NCBI RefSeq assembly: GCF_030643825.1
Contig: NZ_CP101717.1
Location: 868,001 to 932,000 of the forward strand
Length of the DNA: 64,000 nucleotides
Direction of reading: 5' to 3'
Origin: Salinispirillum sp. LH 10-3-1
GTDB lineage: Bacteria > Pseudomonadota > Gammaproteobacteria > Pseudomonadales > Natronospirillaceae
Each line of letters begins with the position of its first letter. The stretch's first letter is position 1. Below are positions 8,564-17,024 of this stretch, in pieces. The translations under genes were made by a program, and so were the position numbers. The notes beneath the pieces are model-generated. The model saw nothing but the letters and a program-made list of their open reading frames with translations, did no database searches and was not told the DNA's origin.

Positions 8564-9898
8564 ATGAATAGTAATAATGCAGTCTCAGTGAATCCAACAG
8601 ACAGTATACAGTCATTCGTTGTGTGTGTTGATGACGAACCCAGGATATTGCGAAGCGTGGTTCGTCTATTGGAGCCCGTAGAAGCCGAAATTGTCACATT
8701 TGAGTGCGCAGAACAGGCTTTGGAATTCATGGAAGTTCATAACGTAAAAGTAGTGATCAGCGATATGCGTATGCCCGGTATGTCTGGTGCAGAATTCTTG
8801 TCGCGCGTGCGCGCCATGCAACCGGAAGCTTACAGGATTTTAATCACCGGATATGCTGATTTAACATCCACTATTTATGCAGTAAATGAGGGTAGAATTC
8901 AGCGATACATCTCCAAGCCTTGGTCCAATGATGAACTGCTTGGTGCTGTGCAAGCGGGTATGGCCGCGTATCAAGAAACCGAAGAAAAGAATCAGCATCA
9001 ACAAATAACTGAACAGCAGATGATCACTCTTGAACGACAAGTCGTTCTTCGTACCCAACAGCTTCGTAAAACCATTATGTCTTTGAATGCCTCTAATGCT
9101 CGCAATGCCGAAGCATCAAAGGGAACATTGAGCGTGTTGTTGAATGCATTGAGTGTGAATCCAATTGCTGATCCGCATTACCTGAATAGCGTTGCTTCGA
9201 TGTGTGTATTACTGGCTAAAAAGCTTGGTCTGACAGACACAGAAGTAAAAACAGCTCGGTTGGCAGGGCTTCTTTTGAATCTGGGGCTCTTGGGGGTGGA
9301 CACGAGGTTGTTGAGGAAGAAGCGCTCCGAACTTACGTTCCAAGAGCAGCAAGAGATCCGTCGTCACCCACAAATTGCAAAAACCATATTGTCACCTGCA
9401 GAGCATCTGAATGATGTTGCGCATGTAGTCGCCTGCCAGAATGAATGGTTCAACGGCACTGGTGAGCCTAGCGAACTGAGTGGCACCGAGATACCTATAG
9501 AGACAAGAGTACTTGTTGTTGCGCGTGACCTATGTAAGTTTGTGCGAGCGACCGACAGCGGTATAGCCGAGGGAATAAAAAATGCTCGTAGGCGCTTGGT
9601 TCAATATATGGGCACGCAGTATGATCCAAGTGTGGTTGAAGTAGTCCTGAGTATGAACATAGAGGAATTTGAATCTGAGAATTTGTCAGACAACACTTTC
9701 TCCGTTGATAGACTTGAGCCCGGGATGTTGTTGACAGAGGATTTGTATAATTCTGGTGGCTTACTACTATTAGCAGGAGGGGCAATTCTTACACGGGAAG
9801 CCATCAAGAAGCTCATTGACTATCAATCAGCACACGACGACACACTGTTGGTTAAGGCAGAGCTCACGCCAGAGTGCGGTACATTACTTGAGGGTTAA
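8564..9898 (+). CDS. RpfG-like receiver protein with a degenerate HD-GYP domain
   Basis: Two starts are possible, GTG 8561 and ATG 8564; the AGGAGG at 8551-8556 is better spaced for ATG 8564. A canonical receiver (about 18-135, D67, KPW lysine) is joined by a coiled-coil-prone, Q-rich linker to an HD-GYP-fold domain. The catalytic motifs are gone: HDIGK reads LNLGL (238-242), the HH pair reads CQ (291-292), the following Asp of DGTG is N, GYP reads GEP (300-302), and the later AD reads AR. Only the RHP histidine remains. It cannot bind the usual metal centre, so it should act by binding c-di-GMP or partners rather than hydrolysing. A 6-bp inverted repeat (TGTCTC/GAGACA, 8533-8551) sits against the ribosome-binding site. 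Confidence 0.92.
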   Translation: MNSNNAVSVNPTDSIQSFVVCVDDEPRILRSVVRLLEPVEAEIVTFECAEQALEFMEVHNVKVVISDMRMPGMSGAEFLSRVRAMQPEAYRILITGYADLTSTIYAVNEGRIQRYISKPWSNDELLGAVQAGMAAYQETEEKNQHQQITEQQMITLERQVVLRTQQLRKTIMSLNASNARNAEASKGTLSVLLNALSVNPIADPHYLNSVASMCVLLAKKLGLTDTEVKTARLAGLLLNLGLLGVDTRLLRKKRSELTFQEQQEIRRHPQIAKTILSPAEHLNDVAHVVACQNEWFNGTGEPSELSGTEIPIETRVLVVARDLCKFVRATDSGIAEGIKNARRRLVQYMGTQYDPSVVEVVLSMNIEEFESENLSDNTFSVDRLEPGMLLTEDLYNSGGLLLLAGGAILTREAIKKLIDYQSAHDDTLLVKAELTPECGTLLEG

Positions 9899-9919
9899 AT
9901 AAACCAAGGTGGTCAACAA

Positions 9920-11125
9920 TTGTCAGGAAAATCACGTCCCACCATAGCCATAGTCGATGACGAACAGAGCATCCTGGCATTGCTGCGATCGCTGCTGGTT
10001 CAGGCCGACTTTCACGTTGAGACGTTCGCCGACGGTCAGTCGGCTTACTCTGGTTTTCAGGAAAAAAAACCAGATCTAATATTGTTGGATGTATCTATGC
10101 CTGGCTTGTCTGGTTTGGATGTGTGTAAACAGATTCGCGAAAACCTTGGCGACCTGGTGACACCTATCGTCATTATGACAGGCAATGATGACTTTCATTC
10201 GATAGAGGCGGCTTTCCGGAGTGGAGCGACAGATTTCTTTCCCAAACCGTTGAATTTTCCGCTATTGATTCAACGCATACGTTACGCACTGCGCAATGTA
10301 AAAGCTTGGGAGATGACGGCGAATTATCAAAACTTTATGCTGCAATCAGAGAAAATGTCCTCTTTAGGGCAATTGGCGGCGGGTATTGCGCATGAAATAA
10401 ATAACCCCGTAGGCTATGTACTCAGTAACGTACAGATGCTTTCCGTTAACTTGCCCAGACTTACCAACTATTTGATACGAATGCAGACAATAGCAACCTC
10501 AACGTCGCCTACAGAGGAGAGGATAGCGGATGCTCGCGCAGCTGATGCAGACCTACGGTTAGCGCGCTTAGTAGACGACTTGCCGAGTATTGTGGGTGAC
10601 ATTGAAACCGGCATTGATCGTATCGGAGAAATCGTAAAGAGCTTAAAGGTATATGCACACCCGGAAGAGGACAAACTCGTACGGACAGACTTCAAGGAAC
10701 TTTTACTATCTATCGAAAAATTGCTGATGGGCAACGTGAAAAATCGCGTTAGCTTGCAATTGGAGCTACCGGAAGAGTCTGTGCACGTCATGGCGATCTC
10801 TCCGAAACTGGTTCAGGTGTTTATTAACTTGGTGATGAATGCCGTCCAGTCGATTAAGCACGACCAAGGTCGGGTGTTGGTTAAGCTGCACCGTGTCGGC
10901 GCGTATGCACAGGTCGATGTTACGGATAATGGCAGTGGTATAGCGCCAACGGAGCTTACAAGAATATTTGATCCCTTCTACACTACCAAGGAGGTCGGCG
11001 AAGGCACCGGCTTGGGTTTATCGGTCAGCAAAGCCATCGTAGAGAAGCATGGCGGGCACCTTTCGGTGCAAAGTCAATTGGGCGAGGGCTCGTTGTTTCG
11101 GGTGTCGCTGCTGCACGTATCCTGA
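9920..11125 (+). CDS. Receiver-histidine kinase (REC-HisKA-HATPase)
   Basis: The start is a TTG at 9920, supported by AAGGTGG eight bases upstream; no ATG precedes the receiver in frame. A canonical receiver (1-125, D57, K109) is joined directly to HisKA with H158 in the motif GIAHEINNP and to HATPase_c with NLVMNAVQS, DNGSGI, FYTTK and GTGLGL. This is an orphan-type kinase whose activity is probably set by phosphorylation of its own N-terminal receiver. The receiver and its GATDFFPKPLNFPLL segment closely resemble the receiver of the first gene (GATDFLTKPVNLPLL), which suggests a common kinase or a duplication. Composition here is closer to the rest of the window than the upstream genes. It ends 7 bases before the convergent AraC gene. 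Confidence 0.93.
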   Translation: MSGKSRPTIAIVDDEQSILALLRSLLVQADFHVETFADGQSAYSGFQEKKPDLILLDVSMPGLSGLDVCKQIRENLGDLVTPIVIMTGNDDFHSIEAAFRSGATDFFPKPLNFPLLIQRIRYALRNVKAWEMTANYQNFMLQSEKMSSLGQLAAGIAHEINNPVGYVLSNVQMLSVNLPRLTNYLIRMQTIATSTSPTEERIADARAADADLRLARLVDDLPSIVGDIETGIDRIGEIVKSLKVYAHPEEDKLVRTDFKELLLSIEKLLMGNVKNRVSLQLELPEESVHVMAISPKLVQVFINLVMNAVQSIKHDQGRVLVKLHRVGAYAQVDVTDNGSGIAPTELTRIFDPFYTTKEVGEGTGLGLSVSKAIVEKHGGHLSVQSQLGEGSLFRVSLLHVS

Positions 11126-11132
11126 TGCTCTT

Positions 11133-12119
11133 TTAACCCTCGTTAACCTGTGCTTTGAACTCCGTCGGCGTTTGCCCCGTCAGGCGTTTGAAGGCTTTGG
11201 TGAAGGAGCTTTCGTCGCTGAAACCTGTGGCATGCGCAATCTCAGCTGTCTTTTCGCCATCAATTAGACGGTCCTTCGCCAATTGCAGTCGCACCTGATC
11301 GGCTAGAATTTTAAAGGTTGTGTTCTCGCGCGCCAGTAAACGATTGAGATGTCGACCGCTCATGCCTAAGTCTCCTGCAATGCGCTCTTTTCCCCAATGT
11401 GGGTGCAGTGCCACTAACTGTTCTACTTGGTGCGCCAGCATGGGCGTGCTCAACTGTTGCAACTGCGTATCAGCCAGCTTGCGCATTTGTTCGTAAACCA
11501 TCGCATTGGCGTGTTCGATGGGTAACGACATCGCCGTCAACGGGAACACCATGGCGTCCGCCATTTGTCCAAAACGGACAGGGCATTGCAGTGTGTCGGC
11601 GTAGTGCTTTTCGGTGCTCTGAATCTCATGTTGAAAGCTGACATAGGCGGGGTGGAAACGTCCGCTGGTCAGATGCCGAGTCAGGTGAACGAGGGTGGTC
11701 ATTACGGCCTCGGTGCGCTCAATTCTGCACACGTCATGAAACGGTGCGTAGATCAGTTGGCAGGTGGTGTCGTTGCGCGTCGAGAGAAATTCACCGCCTT
11801 CTCCAACAATGGGATGATAAGTCAGTAGAACATCTAAAGCGTCTTCCAGTGTGTCACAACTCATGATCAGGAAGCCCACTAAGTCGAGATTGCCTGGTTC
11901 AATTGCAGCGCCAAGTGTCAGGCCCAAACCAGCTTGCGGGAGATGCTGCACCAACTGCCGCCATAATTCATCTTGCAACGCCATGGGCACGCGTTCATGC
12001 GTTTCTATATCGGTAATTAGCGTACGCAGTGGTTCTGCAGCTGCCACCTCCGGCGGTAATGCACGCAGCATGGCCTTGGTGAAATGCTGCGTGACGGTAG
12101 CGAGTCCTGAATTGACCAT
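11133..12119 (-). CDS. AraC-family regulator (arabinose-binding-like N-terminus, OruR/ArgR-like type)
   Basis: The protein has 328 residues. About 20-205 matches the AraC regulators that carry the PF12625-type N-terminal domain. About 230-325 is the double helix-turn-helix: HWGKERIAGDLGMSGRHLNR, then a second unit ending in the family signature FSDESSFTKAFKRLTGQTP. It is divergent from the monooxygenase operon with a 110-base shared control region (12120-12229), the classic arrangement for an activator that senses the operon's substrate (inference). It is convergent with the receiver-kinase gene. No operator repeats were clear enough to call. Confidence 0.93.
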   Translation of the reverse strand: MVNSGLATVTQHFTKAMLRALPPEVAAAEPLRTLITDIETHERVPMALQDELWRQLVQHLPQAGLGLTLGAAIEPGNLDLVGFLIMSCDTLEDALDVLLTYHPIVGEGGEFLSTRNDTTCQLIYAPFHDVCRIERTEAVMTTLVHLTRHLTSGRFHPAYVSFQHEIQSTEKHYADTLQCPVRFGQMADAMVFPLTAMSLPIEHANAMVYEQMRKLADTQLQQLSTPMLAHQVEQLVALHPHWGKERIAGDLGMSGRHLNRLLARENTTFKILADQVRLQLAKDRLIDGEKTAEIAHATGFSDESSFTKAFKRLTGQTPTEFKAQVNEG

Positions 12120-12229
12120 GAAATGTCTCGAAACGGCAGGGACTTGAAATAGATCCCTCTCTATATTGTGAATCCATCATAACAACAAAAAAACATTGCT
12201 GCCGCTCTGCCGTGGCAAGGAGATACGAA

Positions 12230-13573
12230 ATGCTTCCATACGCTGTGATTGGTGCAGGACCGATGGGCTTATGTACGGCTCGCCGCTTAGCGCAATACGG
12301 GCTGCCGTGGGTTGGCTTTGAAATTCATTCCGACGTTGGCGGGCTGTGGGACATCGATAGCCCAACCAGCACCATGTATCAGTCGGCGCATTTGATTTCG
12401 TCGAAGCACAAAACAGAGTTTACTGACTTCCCTATGGATGACGATGTGCCCACGTATCCGGGGCACGCTCATCTGAAGAAATATTTCCAAGACTACGCAA
12501 GGCATTTCAACCTCTATGCGCATTATGAGTTCAACACAGAGGTAATAAAGGTTGAACCACAGGATGATCACTGGATTATCACCACGCGCACGGCGGGGAA
12601 AGACAGCACGCGTGCGGTCGCTGGCGTGCTAATAGCCAATGGCACCTTGCACCACGCTAATGAGTTGGCGCTGCCCGGACAGTTCACCGGTCAGGTACTA
12701 CATGCCAAAGAGTATCGCTACGCCGAGCAATTTAAAGGCCAGCGTGTTTTGATCGTTGGCTGTGGCAACAGTGGTTGTGATATAGCAGTGGATGCTGTTC
12801 ACCAAGCCGCCAGCGTGGATATGTCGGTTCGCCGTGGTTACTACTTTTTGCCCAAATTCATCATGGGTAAGCCCACGGATACATTAGGCGGGATGGTGCG
12901 CTTACCTAATCGTTTGAAGCAATGGGTAGATGGGCTGCTGATTCGTTTGATCATTGGAAAGCCGAGTCAGTATGGATTGCCTGATCCGGACTATCGGCTA
13001 TATGAGTCACACCCGGTTATTAACTCCATTTTTCTTCATCACATTGGGCACGGGGATATACAACCTCGGCCCAGCATCACAAAAGCCGATGGCAATACCA
13101 TTTATTTCAGCGATGGTAGTTCCGCCGATTATGACATGGTGTTAGCGGCAACGGGCTACAAACTGCATTACCCGTTTATTGACCCCAGTTTATTGAACTG
13201 GAGGCATTACGCTCCGGAGCTGTACCTGAATGTATTTAACCCCGACCAGCCCAATTTGTTCGTGATGGGCATGGTGGAGGCGGCAGGCTTGGGTTGGCAA
13301 GGGCGAGACGACCAAGCGCATCTTGTAGCACTCTATTTGCGCCAACGCGCCGAAGGACGACCGTCCGCACAGCGGTTTGCCAAGCATGTTGAGCAAAAAG
13401 TCCAGCAGCGCGCCAACGGCGGTATGTCTTATTTGGACTTAGAGCGCATGGCCTACTACGTGCACAAAGATACTTATTTACAGGCTCTGCACGCACACAT
13501 AAAAACGCTGCAAGCGGACATGGCGTTCAGCCAAATGTCGGACATCCAACGTGAGGTGCGTCATGCTGAATGA
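12230..13573 (+). CDS. Flavin-containing monooxygenase
   Basis: I chose ATG 12230 because AAGGAGAT lies 5 bases upstream; an in-frame GTG at 12212 has no such site. The product of 447 residues has an FAD-binding GAGPMG near the N-terminus, the FMO fingerprint FxGxxxHxxxY (as FTGQVLHAKEY) and the NADPH-binding GCGNSG just after it, plus the late ATGY. It should use NADPH and O2 to oxygenate a nucleophilic heteroatom or, Baeyer-Villiger style, a ketone; the Y after the fingerprint favours the FMO class over classical BVMOs. It is the first gene of a five-gene operon with a transporter and two SDR enzymes, so it probably carries out one oxidative step of a degradation route. Substrate unknown. 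Confidence 0.92.
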   Translation: MLPYAVIGAGPMGLCTARRLAQYGLPWVGFEIHSDVGGLWDIDSPTSTMYQSAHLISSKHKTEFTDFPMDDDVPTYPGHAHLKKYFQDYARHFNLYAHYEFNTEVIKVEPQDDHWIITTRTAGKDSTRAVAGVLIANGTLHHANELALPGQFTGQVLHAKEYRYAEQFKGQRVLIVGCGNSGCDIAVDAVHQAASVDMSVRRGYYFLPKFIMGKPTDTLGGMVRLPNRLKQWVDGLLIRLIIGKPSQYGLPDPDYRLYESHPVINSIFLHHIGHGDIQPRPSITKADGNTIYFSDGSSADYDMVLAATGYKLHYPFIDPSLLNWRHYAPELYLNVFNPDQPNLFVMGMVEAAGLGWQGRDDQAHLVALYLRQRAEGRPSAQRFAKHVEQKVQQRANGGMSYLDLERMAYYVHKDTYLQALHAHIKTLQADMAFSQMSDIQREVRHAE

Positions 13574-14480
13574 GGTCACAATTCAATTTAATCCTACGAG
13601 CTTGATTATTCTGAACGGCATTCTGGCGTTTATGATGTTTGGCGTGTCGCTGAATCTCCGCATGGAAGACTTCAAACGAATACTGCGCGCACCCGTTGCG
13701 CCCATGATAGGTTTGTTTGCTCAGTTTGTGTTGTTACCTGCGCTCACGGCGTGGTTGTGTTGGTGGTTCGCCATTGACCCCTACATTGCATTAGGAATGA
13801 TCTTAGTGGCGTCCTGCCCCGGCGGAAGTTTCAGTAACATCATGACCTATATCGCACGTGGAAATGTGGCAGTGTCGGTATCTATGACTGGTGTTTCCAG
13901 TCTGGCGGCTATCATCATGACGCCCTTAAATTTCATGTTCTATGGCCAGTTGAACCCCATCACCCAGCCGCTTATGCAAGAAATCGCCATCAACCCGCTG
14001 AGCTTGCTGCTGTTAACGACACTCGTCCTGGCACTGCCTTTGGTTGTCGGTATGACGGTCGGTGTGCGCTATCCGCGTTTTGCAGATGGGGCAGAAACTT
14101 GGTTTCGAGGTGCGTCGTTGATTATTTTCCTTGTTTTTGTTGGCTTGGCTTTCTCGGCCAATACAACTGTCTTTCTAGAGAATTTTGACAAGTTCGCGCT
14201 CTTGGTTATTGCACACAATGCATTGGCTCTATTGACTGGCGCCATCTTTGCGTACTTCGCTCGCTTGCGGCGAGAGGACCGTCAGGCGGTGACGCTGGAG
14301 GTGGGTATTCAAAACTCAGGCTTGGCGCTCTCTATTCTCTTCACCTTTTTCGCTGATCAGGGCGCGATGATGGTCATTGCTGCATTTTGGGGTGTTTGGC
14401 ATCTGGTGTCCGGTTTGAGCTTAGCGTTATTCTGGAGCTGGCAGTCGAACCGACGGGGAGTAGCTTATGGCAACGCTTAA
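13563..14480 (+). CDS. BASS-family (bile acid:sodium symporter-like) transporter
   Basis: It starts at ATG 13563, preceded by GTGAGGTG, and overlaps the monooxygenase by 11 bases. The roughly 305-residue protein is almost wholly hydrophobic with eight to ten predicted membrane helices. It carries BASS hallmarks: MMFGVSLNL in the first helices and the polar SCPGGSFSN motif in the crossover region near residue 90. Members take up organic anions such as bile acids, pantoate or pyruvate with Na+. In this operon it is likely the importer of the compound oxidised by the monooxygenase, or of a related acid (inference). Confidence 0.9.
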   Translation: MLNEVTIQFNPTSLIILNGILAFMMFGVSLNLRMEDFKRILRAPVAPMIGLFAQFVLLPALTAWLCWWFAIDPYIALGMILVASCPGGSFSNIMTYIARGNVAVSVSMTGVSSLAAIIMTPLNFMFYGQLNPITQPLMQEIAINPLSLLLLTTLVLALPLVVGMTVGVRYPRFADGAETWFRGASLIIFLVFVGLAFSANTTVFLENFDKFALLVIAHNALALLTGAIFAYFARLRREDRQAVTLEVGIQNSGLALSILFTFFADQGAMMVIAAFWGVWHLVSGLSLALFWSWQSNRRGVAYGNA

Positions 14481-15399
14481 GGTACTGATTACCGGAGCTG
14501 CCGGCTATATCGGACATTTGGTTGGTAATGAATTACAGGCTCAGTGCGAAGTGGTCGGCATCGACATCCGTGGTAATGACGCTGCTCATTTTCCCATTCA
14601 CCACATGGATATTAATAGCCCTGAGCTTGCCAATTGGTTCGCCGCTCAGCAGTTTACCCATGTGGTGCATCTGGCCAGCGTTCTGGATGCTAGCCCAAAC
14701 CGCCAACGAGATTTTCAAATAGATGTCTGTGGCACTGAAAACGTGTTGCGTGCCAGTCTCGCGTCCGGCGTGCAGCATATTACCGTCACCAGCAGTGGTG
14801 CGGCCTACGGGTACCATCCAGACAACGCTGCTTGGCTCAGTGAGTCTGATCCATTGCGCGGTAATGAAGAATTTGCCTATTCGTGGCACAAACGCTTGGT
14901 CGAAGAAATGCTGGCAGACTATCGCCAGAAACACCCGCAACTTAAGCAATTGGTGTTGCGGCCAGGCACCGTGTTAGGCAGCCATACGCGCAACCTGATC
15001 ACTCGGTTGTTTATGAAGAACCGCATTCTGACCATACGCCACTGCGCGTCCCCTTTTGTGTTCATCTGGGACGAAGACGTCGTTCGAATCATTAAACGCG
15101 GGGTCAGCGACAGTAAAACCGGCATCTACAACCTAGCCGGTGACGATGCATTAACCTTACAAGAGATCGCCTTACGACTTGGGAAACCGACCTTGAACGT
15201 GCCAGCGTGGCTACTGCAGGCGTTATTGTGGCTTGGTTGGCGTCTGCGAATGACACGCTATGGCCCGGAACAATTGAAGTTTTTGCGCTATCGACCAGTC
15301 CTATCGAATGATGCTTTAAAACGGGACTTCGGTTATGTACCACAGAAAACATCTGCCGAAGTCTTTCAGCTATTCTGCGACCACATCCAGGAGCAATGA
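14467..15399 (+). CDS. NAD-dependent epimerase/dehydratase (extended SDR)
   Basis: It starts at ATG 14467, overlapping the transporter gene by 14 bases. The 310-residue protein has the extended-SDR nucleotide-binding motif TGAAGYIG at about residue 8, the SSGAAYG strand carrying the catalytic Ser, and the YxxxK pair as YSWHK near residue 138. The family contains sugar epimerases, 3-beta-hydroxysteroid dehydrogenases and many small-molecule reductases. Its place between a transporter and a classical SDR in a monooxygenase operon suggests oxidation or reduction of a hydroxyl on the imported compound. Substrate cannot be read from the sequence. Confidence 0.88.
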   Translation: MATLKVLITGAAGYIGHLVGNELQAQCEVVGIDIRGNDAAHFPIHHMDINSPELANWFAAQQFTHVVHLASVLDASPNRQRDFQIDVCGTENVLRASLASGVQHITVTSSGAAYGYHPDNAAWLSESDPLRGNEEFAYSWHKRLVEEMLADYRQKHPQLKQLVLRPGTVLGSHTRNLITRLFMKNRILTIRHCASPFVFIWDEDVVRIIKRGVSDSKTGIYNLAGDDALTLQEIALRLGKPTLNVPAWLLQALLWLGWRLRMTRYGPEQLKFLRYRPVLSNDALKRDFGYVPQKTSAEVFQLFCDHIQEQ

Positions 15400-15400
15400 T

Positions 15401-16249
15401 ATGGCTGCGCCGACCCTAAAACCCAAAGCGTTAGTAACGGGTGCAGCCAGCGGGATTGGCTTAGCCCTGAGTAACTATCTCGCAGGGCGGGGATACGATA
15501 TCTACATGGTAGACGTGAATACTGATGCGTTGAATAAGCAGGCTGCACAAATGCAAACGGCTTACCCAAGCCTGCGCCTGCATGCTTATGCCTGTGATCT
15601 CAGTAGCCCGGAAGCCATCATTGACCTCATTGAACAAATAAATTCAGACACGAATTATTTGAATGTACTGGTGAATAATGCCGGCATCACACATCGCTCT
15701 TTGGCGATGCAAACGGACATCTCGGTGACGCAAAAAGTGATGCAAGTTGACTTCCTTGCGCCGGTCCAACTGACACAAGGCTTGTATGCTTTACTGGTCG
15801 CAGGGGCGCCAAAGTTTAATGCCACAGTGATCAATGTGGGGAGTATGGCGGGTTGGATGCCGGTGATGGCACGCTCGTCTTATTGTGCTGCCAAGTCAGC
15901 TCTGCACCAGTATTTCGAAACCCTGAGGGCCGAGTGGCAAGACGACAATATTGGGCTTTTGATGGTATATCCGAGTTTTCTGGCGACCGAGATTGAGAAC
16001 AATGCGCTTAGCGGAACGGGACGACGTGCGAGTCATGCACGCAGCACTGTCGGACGGATTCAAACGGTAGAGTGGTTGGTGTCTCGTATTGATGAGGCGT
16101 TAGGGAAGGGGGCGCAAAGATTATTTGCTGACCGCTTCATTAATCTAGCGAGTGTGCTGTACCGATTATGCCCGCGCTGGTATTTGCGTATGATGCGTCG
16201 ACGGTTCGTTACTGAACTTGACCACCCTGAAAAGGAACCTGGCCAATGA
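15401..16249 (+). CDS. Classical short-chain dehydrogenase/reductase
   Basis: An upstream in-frame ATG at 15335 would lie inside the previous gene; ATG 15401 is preferred because it follows that gene's stop by one base and has a CAGGAGC site. The 282-residue protein has the classical TGxxxGIG motif (TGAASGIG), NNAG, catalytic Ser in VGSMAGW and YxxxK as YCAAK. A C-terminal basic tail (RWYLRMMRRR) resembles the membrane-associated tail of some SDRs acting on lipophilic substrates. It belongs to the monooxygenase operon and overlaps the permease start by 4 bases. Confidence 0.9.
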   Translation: MAAPTLKPKALVTGAASGIGLALSNYLAGRGYDIYMVDVNTDALNKQAAQMQTAYPSLRLHAYACDLSSPEAIIDLIEQINSDTNYLNVLVNNAGITHRSLAMQTDISVTQKVMQVDFLAPVQLTQGLYALLVAGAPKFNATVINVGSMAGWMPVMARSSYCAAKSALHQYFETLRAEWQDDNIGLLMVYPSFLATEIENNALSGTGRRASHARSTVGRIQTVEWLVSRIDEALGKGAQRLFADRFINLASVLYRLCPRWYLRMMRRRFVTELDHPEKEPGQ

Positions 16250-16989
16250 CATTGTGGCTTGTATTGATTGGTGCGGTGTTTGTGGCATGGACTATAGATG
16301 CTGCCATCGGGTTTGGTAGTCTGGTTATAGCTTTGTCATTGGCTGCCTTGGTGCTGCCGCTTGAGCAAGCGATGTTCATTTTAGTGCCACTCAACATACT
16401 GCTCAGTGGCTATCTGTCATTGCGCTACCGGCGTTTCATTGCAGTCGATCTGTTGTTGCATCGCCTTCTACCCGCCATGTTGGTTGGCATGTTAGTCGGT
16501 GTAGTATTGCACCCATGGCTGCCGAGTACCCTGCTGCAGTGGCTTTTTGCGCTGCTGATTATTTGGTTTGCCAGTCGCAGTCTATGGTTGGCGTATCAGC
16601 CCTTGGCCGAACTCAAGCCTCACCCAGTTGCTCGCACTTATGTGTTGACCTTGGGTGCCGGTGTAACGCATGGCTTGTTCGCCTCTGGCGGCCCGCTATT
16701 GGTTTATGCGCTAACCGGACAGCATCTGGACAAGCGCACATTTCGAGCGACCTTATCTGTTGTTTGGTTTTCCTTAAACAGTCTACTGACTGGTTGGTTC
16801 TTGTTTACCGGACGGTTGAGCGACAGTTTTTCAACGGTGCTTTGGCTGGTGCCTGTTGTTATTTCGGCGATGGTCTTTGGGGAGTGGCTGCACTCAAGGA
16901 TCAGTGAGGAAAAGTTCCGTCGTGCGGTTTTAATTATGTTGTTGCTTACGGGCTGTATTCTGATGTGGAACAATGTAAGTCGCCTGTGA
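16246..16989 (+). CDS. TSUP-family (TauE/SafE) permease
   Basis: It starts at an ATGA overlap with the SDR gene, with AAAAGGA upstream. The 247-residue protein has about eight hydrophobic helices and the TSUP pattern of two repeats, each opening with a glycine-rich helix (AAIGFGS in the first, HGLFASGGP in the second). Family members move sulfite, sulfonates, sulfoacetate or other small organic anions across the inner membrane. Closing the monooxygenase operon, it may export a product or a sulfur-containing fragment (inference). The operon ends here, 35 bases before the convergent L,D-transpeptidase gene; no strong terminator was seen in that gap. Confidence 0.88.
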   Translation: MTLWLVLIGAVFVAWTIDAAIGFGSLVIALSLAALVLPLEQAMFILVPLNILLSGYLSLRYRRFIAVDLLLHRLLPAMLVGMLVGVVLHPWLPSTLLQWLFALLIIWFASRSLWLAYQPLAELKPHPVARTYVLTLGAGVTHGLFASGGPLLVYALTGQHLDKRTFRATLSVVWFSLNSLLTGWFLFTGRLSDSFSTVLWLVPVVISAMVFGEWLHSRISEEKFRRAVLIMLLLTGCILMWNNVSRL

Positions 16990-17024
16990 GCTGCTAGCAG
17001 AATAGTCACAAGCATCACGGTAAA

